From NCBI GenBank assembly GCA_900768345.1, contig CAAGCO010000024.1, positions 1 through 6,259 on the forward strand: DNA of 6,259 nt, in the 5' to 3' direction. This stretch comes from Bacilli bacterium (lineage in GTDB: Bacteria; Bacillota_I; Bacilli_A; RF39; UBA660). Both the position numbers and the translations under genes were made by a program. Each line of letters opens with the position of its first letter. Position 1 is the first letter of the stretch. Below are positions 1-4,382 of this stretch, one piece after another. The notes under the pieces were generated by a model. It had not been told where the DNA came from. It made no database searches and worked only from the letters and a program-made list of their open reading frames with translations.

Positions 1-1
1 A

Positions 2-142
2 ATTATATCTATATTGTTTATACCATCAGTGTTTATTTATTATAATAGTTCAGCTTTAATTCACGCAGTTTGGTATTTGGTTGATTCTGGTATTGGCTTT
101 TTAATAGGTTTAATTATTTGTAAAATAACTAATAAAAAGTAA
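2..142 (+). CDS. C-terminal fragment of an unrecognised membrane protein (5' end outside window)
   Basis: An open frame enters from the left edge and ends at TAA 140-142, giving the last 46 residues of a protein. The fragment is strongly hydrophobic: a first segment (ILFIPSVFIYY) is followed by a short loop with Asn, Ser and His, then a second segment (WYLVDSGIGFLIGLIICKI), and a basic tail (TNKK). This is the pattern of two membrane helices with a cytoplasmic positively charged C-terminus. I do not recognise the family. It is the only supported gene on the plus strand, so it converges with all the other genes of the window. No convincing intrinsic terminator follows it. The start lies outside the window. 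Confidence 0.6.
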   Translation: MISILFIPSVFIYYNSSALIHAVWYLVDSGIGFLIGLIICKITNKK

Positions 143-551
143 TACAAATTACAATTTATTAGTGAGATTTGTTTGAAATATAACTAGTCTTTTTATTTTA
201 AAAGAAAGAATAAAAAAATGTCATGGGGTGATGATTTTGTCACACATAATATAATAATATAATATAAAGAATTAATATAATAAAAATATAAATAATAATT
301 TAAATTAATATAAATATTTATATTAAAAAACACGTATTAAGTTGGTACTTTACTTGTTTTAAAAATATTTTTATATAGCTGTGTTCCATTTGTACTTCTT
401 ATATTTGATAAATTAATAGTAATTACTCCGAGTTATAATTTGTTACTTTTAAACTTATCATTATCTTTTATAGGTATTATTCTTAATAACTATGATATGT
501 GGCATAACATAAGCAACATTCGTACTGTTATATTTTTAATTAAACCATTAT
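143..551. other. AT-rich, gene-poor stretch with decayed-looking content
   Basis: No complete gene is supported here. Bases 246-330 contain a single G (269) and no C, and 270-330 are A/T only. A frame on the plus strand stays open from 341 to 571 without an in-frame start at its beginning. The opposite strand is full of stops. The stretch may be a degraded gene, an insertion or deletion scar beside the tRNA, or a plain intergenic region. I see no insertion sequence, inverted terminal repeat or copy of the tRNA 3' end in it. Confidence 0.5.
305..326. repeat. 22-bp perfect A/T-only palindrome
   Basis: The two 11-base arms, 305-315 and 316-326, are exact reverse complements with no spacer (centre at 315/316). 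The site lies inside the A/T-only tract 270-330. A perfect palindrome without a loop suits a dimeric DNA-binding protein better than an RNA hairpin. In a tract built only of A and T, chance palindromes are much more likely than usual, so a function is not established. Confidence 0.35.
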
Positions 552-574
552 TTATAATAGGAGTAGTATTGTAA
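341..574 (+). pseudogene. Possible remnant of a hydrophobic membrane protein (start-less 77-codon frame)
   Basis: Right after a TAA at 338-340 a frame stays open for 77 codons and ends with TAA 572-574. It has no ATG, GTG or TTG near its beginning; the first internal ATG leaves only the last quarter. The translation is membrane-like: hydrophobic runs (FLYSCVPFVLLIF, then LLLLNLSLSFIGIIL, then VIFLIKPLFIIGVVL) are separated by polar loops. That fits the C-terminal part of a membrane protein that has lost its 5' end. A chance open frame in very AT-rich DNA, where T-rich codons always look hydrophobic, is the main alternative. I do not recognise a family. Confidence 0.25.
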
Positions 575-647
575 ATCTTCCAATCATCTCAATTTTTCTT
601 TTTAATTTATCACTTATTTTTAATTCTTTTGTTTCTATATTTAACAT
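552..647 (-). CDS. 31-residue mini-ORF with strong ribosome binding site, possibly a truncated gene
   Basis: ATG 647-645 is preceded by AAAGGAG (661-655) with a 7-base spacer, one of the better ribosome binding sites in the window. The frame runs 31 codons to TAA 554-552. The peptide begins MLNIETKELKISDKLKRK, is rich in Lys and Glu, and ends in a short hydrophobic run (RFTILLLL). The site starts only a few bases after the T-run of the tRNA terminator, and I see no promoter between them, so expression would need readthrough. The good start signal on a very short frame suggests the 5' remnant of a truncated gene. A genuine small protein is possible. No family is recognised. Confidence 0.35.
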   Translation of the reverse strand: MLNIETKELKISDKLKRKIEMIGRFTILLLL

Positions 648-668
648 AAAAAGGCTCCTTTACATAAC

Positions 669-693
669 AAAAAAACTAACTATTTCTAGTTAG
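669..693 (-). terminator. Intrinsic terminator of the tRNA-Gly transcript
   Basis: The arms CTAACTA (676-682) and TAGTTAG (687-693) form a perfect 7-bp stem with a 4-base loop. On the minus strand the stem is followed by seven T (675-669). It lies 45 bp beyond the tRNA 3' end. A second, GC-richer hairpin (705-724: CTCAGAA and TTCCGAG arms, one G-U pair) sits between tRNA and terminator and has no T-run of its own. Confidence 0.8.
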
Positions 694-737
694 CATTTAT
701 TACTCTCAGAAGTTAATTTCCGAGTTTCCTATCAATT

Positions 738-812
738 TGGAGCAAGTAACCGGAATCGAACCGGCATCTTAGCCTTGGCAAGGCCACATTCTAACCGTTG
801 AACTATACCTGC
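738..812 (-). tRNA. tRNA-Gly (anticodon GCC), CCA encoded
   Basis: The minus strand folds into a complete 75-base tRNA. The acceptor stem pairs GCAGGTA with TACTTGC (one G-U), the D stem is GTTC with GAAT, and the anticodon stem is TGGCC with GGCTA. The anticodon loop TTGCCAA gives anticodon GCC at 779-777. The T arm is GCCGG-TTCGATT-CCGGT. The discriminator base is T and the terminal CCA (740-738) is encoded. It reads Gly codons GGC and GGT. The gene stands alone, with its own promoter at 826-854 and a terminator at 669-693, and is transcribed in the same direction as the protein genes to its right. Confidence 0.97.
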
Positions 813-825
813 ATTTGCAAATAAT

Positions 826-854
826 ATTTTAGCAATAAAACATATATTTTGCAA
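826..854 (-). promoter_or_regulatory. Promoter of tRNA-Gly
   Basis: The minus strand shows TTGCAA (854-849) as -35, a 17-base spacer, and TAAAAT (831-826) as -10, which matches TATAAT at five of six positions. The -10 is preceded by TGC, an extended -10 element. Transcription should start near 819, about seven bases before the mature tRNA 5' end. It lies between the terminator of the PAP2 gene and the tRNA, so the tRNA is an independent unit. Confidence 0.75.
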
Positions 855-864
855 GTGATTTATT

Positions 865-898
865 AAAAAAAGTGGATTAATCTTAAAAATCCACTTTT
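865..898 (-). terminator. Strong intrinsic terminator after the uraA-upp-PAP2 unit
   Basis: An 11-bp perfect stem is formed by 868-878 (AAAAGTGGATT core AGTGGATT) and 888-898, with a 9-base loop. On the minus strand it is followed by a T-run (870-865, partly within the stem base). It begins 25 bp after the stop codon of the PAP2 gene. A/T runs flank both sides, so it could also work on the plus strand. Confidence 0.85.
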
Positions 899-922
899 AT
901 ATTCATATATTTTCTTTTGCAA

Positions 923-1555
923 TTATACTAATTTTTCTTTGAAATTCTTTTCTATAATATTTAAACAACAAAGTAAGCATGGAACTCCTAATATAAATCC
1001 ACCTACTACATCAGAGAAAAAATGAACACCTAGGCATACTCTTGAGAATGCTACTACTACTATTAGGAAACAAAATAATAATCCGAATATTACTCGTATT
1101 AATGAATTAGATTTTTCAGTCATTAAATAAAACAATACCATGTAGAAAACGAGAGATGTTAAAGTGTGACCGCTTGGAAAACTATAACTACCTGGTATTT
1201 CTATTAATGCTTCTAGTGGCCTTGGTCTTGCTACTAATAATTTTGTAATAAACACTGTAATTCCAGATAATAAATAACTTCCTGAAAGTGCATAAAAATA
1301 CCATTTATTTTTTATAAATAATAAAATACACACAATTATTAGAATTGGTATGTGCCAATCTCCAAAATTTGTAATGAATTTCATTGAGGCTGTTAATCTC
1401 TTGTCATTTATGTTTCCAAAAAATTCAATTACTTTATAGTCAAAGTTTACAATATATTTGTAAATTCCACTATTTTTAATCACAATAAAAGATACTATCA
1501 AGAAGATAATAATTAACATATATATCCAATTTTCTTTTAGTATCTTTTTTATCAT
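923..1555 (-). CDS. PAP2-family membrane phosphatase (type 2 phosphatidic acid phosphatase / undecaprenyl-pyrophosphatase-like)
   Basis: The 210-residue protein carries all three PAP2 signature motifs: K105-x6-R112-P113 (KLLVARPRP), P127-S128-G129-H130, and S171-R172-x5-H178-x3-D182 (SRVCLGVHFFSD). By family knowledge H130 acts as acid/base and H178 as nucleophile. It has about six membrane helices, beginning with residues 11-27, and its length is usual for the family. Members remove phosphate from lipid phosphates, such as phosphatidate, phosphatidylglycerophosphate or undecaprenyl pyrophosphate; the substrate cannot be read from the sequence. It lies 41 bp after upp, with no terminator between. 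There is no Shine-Dalgarno sequence before ATG 1555-1553. Instead a TATAAT lies at 1567-1562, at a distance where the transcript could start at the ATG itself. Readthrough from upp is the alternative. The family call is firm and the substrate is open. Confidence 0.93.
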   Translation of the reverse strand: MIKKILKENWIYMLIIIFLIVSFIVIKNSGIYKYIVNFDYKVIEFFGNINDKRLTASMKFITNFGDWHIPILIIVCILLFIKNKWYFYALSGSYLLSGITVFITKLLVARPRPLEALIEIPGSYSFPSGHTLTSLVFYMVLFYLMTEKSNSLIRVIFGLLFCFLIVVVAFSRVCLGVHFFSDVVGGFILGVPCLLCCLNIIEKNFKEKLV

Positions 1556-1561
1556 ATTATT

Positions 1562-1567
1562 ATTATA
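1562..1567 (-). promoter_or_regulatory. Possible -10 box for leaderless transcription of the PAP2 gene
   Basis: The minus strand has a consensus TATAAT at 1567-1562, in the 41-bp gap between upp and the PAP2 gene. No good -35 lies 17 bases upstream (GATTAA is found there). A start about seven bases downstream would fall at 1555, the first base of the ATG, and there is no ribosome binding site. In AT-rich DNA such boxes arise often by chance. Confidence 0.3.
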
Positions 1568-1596
1568 ACATAGTTTTTAATTATTTAATCATTAGT

Positions 1597-2223
1597 TTAT
1601 TTTGTACCGTAAACCCTATCTCCTGCATCACCTAAACCTGGTAAAATATATTTATTTTCATTTAGGCATCTATCTACACAAGAAGTATATATTTGAATAT
1701 CTTTATGCGCTTTTTTTAATGCTTTAATCCCTTCAGGAGAAGCTATTATACATAAGAACTTAATCTTTTTAACGCCATCTTTTTTTAGTCTATCTATTGT
1801 TGCGATAGCACTTCCGCCAGTAGCTAGCATTGGATCTAGAACGAATACTTCTCTATTTTCTATACCTTTTGGCATTTTGTAATAGTATTCTACTGGTTCA
1901 AATGTTTTTTCATTTCTATAAAGCCCTATATGCCCTATTTTAGCATTTGGTATTACTGTTAATATACCATCTACCATACTCATTCCAGCTCTTAATATTG
2001 GTATAAAAGCATATTTATCTTCATCTAATTTATATGTTTTATATTTTTCTAAAGGAGTTTTTATTTCACATTCTTCAAGTACTGCATCTTTTGTTGCTTC
2101 ATAACATAGTAGTACTGATATTTCACTTATTATTTCTCTAAATTCTTTAGTTCCAGTTTTCTCATTTCTAAGTATTGATAATTTATGAGTAACTAGAGGA
2201 TGATTTAATACTATTTCTTTCAT
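1597..2223 (-). CDS. upp: Uracil phosphoribosyltransferase
   Basis: This cytoplasmic enzyme joins uracil and PRPP to give UMP and pyrophosphate, the key step of uracil salvage. The 208-residue length is exactly that usual for bacterial Upp. The type I phosphoribosyltransferase PRPP loop is clear at residues 126-140 (VFVLDPMLATGGSAI). The RAGMSM segment at 78-83 and the C-terminal uracil-binding segment PGLGDAGDRVYG (195-206) are both typical. The start ATG 2223-2221 has a perfect AAGGAGG (2237-2231) seven bases upstream. That site lies inside the last codons of uraA (Lys-Glu-Glu-Lys), whose stop codon shares one base with this start (TAATG). This means tight translational coupling with the permease. 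The enzyme uses the uracil that the permease brings in. Confidence 0.98.
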   Translation of the reverse strand: MKEIVLNHPLVTHKLSILRNEKTGTKEFREIISEISVLLCYEATKDAVLEECEIKTPLEKYKTYKLDEDKYAFIPILRAGMSMVDGILTVIPNAKIGHIGLYRNEKTFEPVEYYYKMPKGIENREVFVLDPMLATGGSAIATIDRLKKDGVKKIKFLCIIASPEGIKALKKAHKDIQIYTSCVDRCLNENKYILPGLGDAGDRVYGTK

Positions 2224-3503
2224 TATTTTTCCTCCTTAATAAGTAAATTTAGAAGTATACCTACGAGTGCTGCTAAACTCATACCTGATATTGAAAGATT
2301 TATGTTTTTTGTTACTACTGATATGGCTGCTCCGCCAAGTCCTAAAACTAACATTGAAGAAGCTACAATTACATTTTTAGTATTTCCAAAATCAACTTTA
2401 TTTTGAATTAATATTTTAAGTCCATTTACTGATATAAACCCATAGAGTAATATTGATACTCCACCTAGTACTGGAGTTGGTATTGATGAAATGATTGCTG
2501 TTAATTGTCCTAAGAATCCAAATATTATTGCTATTACTGCTGCTAGTCCAATTACCCATACTGATGCTACTTTAGTCATACCAACTACTGATGTGTTTTC
2601 TCCATATGTAGTGTTTGCTGGTCCTCCAATAAGTCCTGCTGCAAATGTTGCAATTCCATCTCCCATAAGTGTATTATCTAATCCTGGATCTTCTATTAAA
2701 TCTTTATCTATTATTTCACTTAATACTTTATGATCACCTATATGTTCTGCTATCGTAACTAGTGCAATTGGTACTATAGTAAGCAGTGCTCCAAAATTTA
2801 ATTTATAGTGAATAAATGGTAGATAAAAATCTGGTTTTGATATTATTTTAGCGCTTGCTATACCGGAATAATCCACCATGCCAAGTATCATTGATGCTAT
2901 ATATCCTGCTATCATTCCCATTAAGAATGGTATTACTTTTAAGAATCCTTTTCCTCTTACTGCAAGTACTCCTGTTGTTAAAAATGCTACTATCGCTACT
3001 ACTATATTTTTCCATGGGACTGCTTCCATATTAAGCCCTATTTCTTCTACCGCTGTTGGTGCTAGTGATAATCCTATAATCATTATCATAGGCCCTACTA
3101 CTATAGGTGGTAATAGCTTATTAATCCATTTCTTACCTATTAGTTTAATTATTAATGCTACTAATACATATACTAGTCCTACTGCCATTATTGCTGTAAA
3201 CACGCTTGATTTTCCACTTTTTGCAAATCCTACTATCATTGGTGAAATAAATGCAAATGAGCTTCCTAAATATACTGGACTTTTTCCTCTAGTACAGATG
3301 ATATAGATTAATGTTCCTATACCTGAAGATATTAGTGCAACTGGTATAGAAAGTACTTCACTTCCTGATGCGGTGTTAACTAAAATCGGAACTAAAATTG
3401 TTGCTCCAAACATTGCAAATACATGTTGTAAAGATAAAAGTATCCACTTAAGTATTGGTGGTTTTTCATTAACATCTAGTAACATTTTATTGTTTTCTTT
3501 CAT
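2223..3503 (-). CDS. uraA: Uracil permease, NCS2 (nucleobase:cation symporter-2) family
   Basis: This inner-membrane transporter brings uracil into the cell, most likely with protons. The 426-residue protein is hydrophobic throughout and fits the 14-helix NCS2 fold. The typical N-terminal segment SLQHVFAMFGATILVP is at residues 24-39. The substrate-binding region AEHIGDH (252-258) holds E253, and TYGENTSVVGMTK (299-311) holds E302. Their spacing matches the two uracil-contacting glutamates known in E. coli UraA. ATG 3503-3501 is preceded by AAAAGGAGG ending at 3508, with a short 4-base spacer. A second ATG at codon 7 has no better site. The gene is first of a coupled pair with upp, the standard uracil-salvage arrangement. 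It is preceded by an intrinsic terminator and a structured leader, which point to attenuation control. In some Firmicutes it is named pyrP. Confidence 0.96.
   Translation of the reverse strand: MKENNKMLLDVNEKPPILKWILLSLQHVFAMFGATILVPILVNTASGSEVLSIPVALISSGIGTLIYIICTRGKSPVYLGSSFAFISPMIVGFAKSGKSSVFTAIMAVGLVYVLVALIIKLIGKKWINKLLPPIVVGPMIMIIGLSLAPTAVEEIGLNMEAVPWKNIVVAIVAFLTTGVLAVRGKGFLKVIPFLMGMIAGYIASMILGMVDYSGIASAKIISKPDFYLPFIHYKLNFGALLTIVPIALVTIAEHIGDHKVLSEIIDKDLIEDPGLDNTLMGDGIATFAAGLIGGPANTTYGENTSVVGMTKVASVWVIGLAAVIAIIFGFLGQLTAIISSIPTPVLGGVSILLYGFISVNGLKILIQNKVDFGNTKNVIVASSMLVLGLGGAAISVVTKNINLSISGMSLAALVGILLNLLIKEEK
2231..2237 (-). promoter_or_regulatory. upp ribosome binding site embedded in the uraA reading frame
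   Basis: The perfect anti-16S sequence AAGGAGG is also the Lys-Glu-Glu coding sequence at the C-terminus of the permease. It sits seven bases before the upp ATG, so ribosomes finishing uraA can restart directly. Confidence 0.85.
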
Positions 3504-3533
3504 ATTTCCTCCTTTTAAACAATAAATTATGGC

Positions 3534-3562
3534 AAAAAAAATCTCATCAATTAATGATGAGA
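3534..3562 (-). terminator. Intrinsic terminator in the uraA leader (candidate attenuator)
   Basis: An 8-bp stem (3542-3549 with 3555-3562, core CTCATCA and TGATGAG) has a 5-base loop and is followed on the minus strand by eight T (3541-3534). It lies only 31 bp before the uraA ATG, downstream of a promoter-like site at 3668-3696. No well-spaced promoter fits between it and the uraA ribosome binding site. It could end the transcript of the 193-residue gene, but a full-strength terminator here would also block uraA unless readthrough is controlled. That is why I call it an attenuator. Confidence 0.8.
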
Positions 3563-3662
3563 AATTTAAAAAGAATTAAAAGCAATAGTGATACCTAAAC
3601 ACTTTTTTAATATTTTGTTAGGTTTTAATTTGCTTAATTCTATCATCTATTTTTTTACCTCG
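3563..3662 (-). promoter_or_regulatory. Structured uraA-upp leader RNA, candidate attenuator or undescribed riboswitch
   Basis: On the minus strand the leader forms one long imperfect hairpin. The lower stem pairs 3641-3634 with 3579-3572 (8 bp, AGAATTAA with TTAATTCT). After a TT bulge, GCAA (3633-3630) pairs with TTGC (3585-3582). An internal loop follows (6 and 7 bases), then ACCTAA (3623-3618) pairs with TTAGGT (3598-3593) and closes a large A-rich loop. The terminator follows after only ten bases. The AGGT near the predicted RNA 5' end (3660-3657) could compete for ACCT, giving a possible alternative fold. I see no match to the PyrR binding loop, the T-box or the purine riboswitch core. 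The folding was judged by eye only. Confidence 0.45.
3566..3646 (-). CDS. Possible 26-residue leader peptide of the uraA-upp operon
   Basis: ATG 3646-3644 opens a 26-codon frame that ends at TAA 3568-3566, three bases before the terminator stem. A GAGG (3661-3658) lies 11 bases before the ATG, which is rather far. The peptide starts MIELSKLKPNKILKK and ends GITIAFNSF. It is encoded by the same bases that form the leader hairpin, so a translating ribosome would unfold that hairpin. The last codons are U-rich (GCT TTT AAT TCT TTT), as in UTP-sensing attenuators such as E. coli pyrBI. Short frames arise easily by chance, so this stays tentative. Confidence 0.3.
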   Translation of the reverse strand: MIELSKLKPNKILKKCLGITIAFNSF

Positions 3663-3667
3663 TTAAA

Positions 3668-3696
3668 ATATTAACATATTAATTTAATTATTGCAA
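3668..3696 (-). promoter_or_regulatory. Promoter of the uraA-upp operon
   Basis: The minus strand shows TTGCAA (3696-3691), a 17-base spacer, and TAATAT (3673-3668) preceded by TGT, an extended -10. The predicted start is near 3661, placing the whole leader and the attenuator downstream. It begins eight bases after the stop codon of the 193-residue gene. The -35 and the extended -10 resemble those of the tRNA-Gly promoter. Confidence 0.55.
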
Positions 3697-3704
3697 CTAC
3701 TTTT

Positions 3705-4286
3705 TTACTTTAATATTCTTTTTGGTGTCCATGTACTTATTAATATATCATCAGAGCTATTTGTTTTTTTACTTAATTCATCTAATGTTTCAAAGCCTTC
3801 CATATCAGCAAAAGCTTCATAATCTAATATTAATTTTTTCTTTTGACGTAATAGTTCTAACATTTTAGATACATTTGTTTTTTCACTTTGACCACTTGGT
3901 GTTCTTAATGCTTCTTTTGAGTATAGTACATAGTCACCATCAGTTGTTTCTGTAATTGGTGTAGCTGTTTTTATACTAATGCATTCATTTCTTAACATTT
4001 CTTGAATATATAAAGTCATTTCAGTATCTGAAAGAGATACTATTAAATTAGGAAATTTCTTTGCAAAATTTGTTAGACAATACATAATATAATCTATTGA
4101 AGCCATTTCATCGTTTTCTGTTCTATATATTATTGTTTTTCTTGTTCTAATGTGTTTATCTACTGCTTTTGAATCAAATGTAAAACCATTTCTAGTTGTG
4201 AAATGTAATCCATCTATTCTTTTATTTGCTAATAATTCAGCATTTGCTTTACATGAACAAATATTACTTTTCTTTATTATTTTCAT
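3705..4286 (-). CDS. Unrecognised 193-residue soluble protein
   Basis: I do not recognise this protein. It has no signal peptide or membrane segment and should be cytoplasmic. The composition is that of a mixed alpha/beta protein: an N-terminal part with a CSC pair (C10, C12), a middle with alternating hydrophobic strands (TIIYRT 51-56, LIVSLSDTEM 81-90), and a Lys-rich helix near KMLELLRQKKKLILDYEAF (141-159). Four Cys are present (10, 12, 70, 102), but no zinc-site pattern is complete. The start ATG 4286-4284 is supported by GGAGG (4298-4294) seven bases upstream. It has its own promoter (4329-4357) and follows the terminator of the L,D-transpeptidase gene, so it is probably a single-gene unit. 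It may read through into the uraA leader, since no terminator lies between its stop and 3562. Codon use matches its neighbours. A small conserved protein of this bacterial group is the likeliest case. Confidence 0.8.
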   Translation of the reverse strand: MKIIKKSNICSCKANAELLANKRIDGLHFTTRNGFTFDSKAVDKHIRTRKTIIYRTENDEMASIDYIMYCLTNFAKKFPNLIVSLSDTEMTLYIQEMLRNECISIKTATPITETTDGDYVLYSKEALRTPSGQSEKTNVSKMLELLRQKKKLILDYEAFADMEGFETLDELSKKTNSSDDILISTWTPKRILK

Positions 4287-4328
4287 GATAATTCCTCCAT
4301 TTCTTTTTCCCCTTCTTGACGAGTGTAT

Positions 4329-4357
4329 ATTATATCTTATTTTCTCTAAAAAAGCAA
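4329..4357 (-). promoter_or_regulatory. Promoter of the 193-residue protein gene
   Basis: A consensus -10 TATAAT (4334-4329) lies 17 bases after TTGCTT (4357-4352). The transcript would start near 4322 and carry a leader of about 36 bases with a good GGAGG site. The -35 begins directly after the T-run of the preceding terminator, so two functions are packed into about 55 bp. Confidence 0.65.
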
Positions 4358-4358
4358 T

Positions 4359-4382
4359 AAAAAAGATGATTGCTCATCTTTT
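4359..4382 (-). terminator. Intrinsic terminator overlapping the end of the L,D-transpeptidase gene
   Basis: The arms 4361-4369 and 4374-4382 form a 9-bp perfect stem (AAAAGATGA with TCATCTTTT) around a 4-base loop. On the minus strand T continues to 4359. The 5' arm is made of the last two sense codons (Lys, Arg) and the TGA stop of the gene itself, so the terminator starts inside the coding region. Confidence 0.65.

Noticed and set aside
188..205. Weak hairpin after the left-edge gene (TCTTTT with AAAAGA)
   Set aside because: The stem is A/T-dominated, the large loop and the lack of a T-run on the plus strand do not make a terminator.
738..812. tRNA-Gly as an attachment site of an integrated element
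   Set aside because: No integrase gene and no direct repeat of the tRNA 3' end is present in the window, so this remains only a general possibility for the decayed region beside it.
2491..3306. Two plus-strand open frames (2491-2733 and 2878-3306) inside uraA
   Set aside because: They are antisense shadows of a clear permease gene. Their Pro/Ile/Ser-rich translations merely mirror its codons, and no ribosome binding sites precede them.
3504..3704. PyrR binding loop, T-box or purine riboswitch in the uraA leader
   Set aside because: None of the conserved core sequences that I know for these elements is visible on the minus strand.
4374..4376. Mycoplasma-type genetic code (TGA read as Trp)
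   Set aside because: TGA ends the transpeptidase gene right after its conserved C-terminus, and Trp is encoded by TGG throughout.
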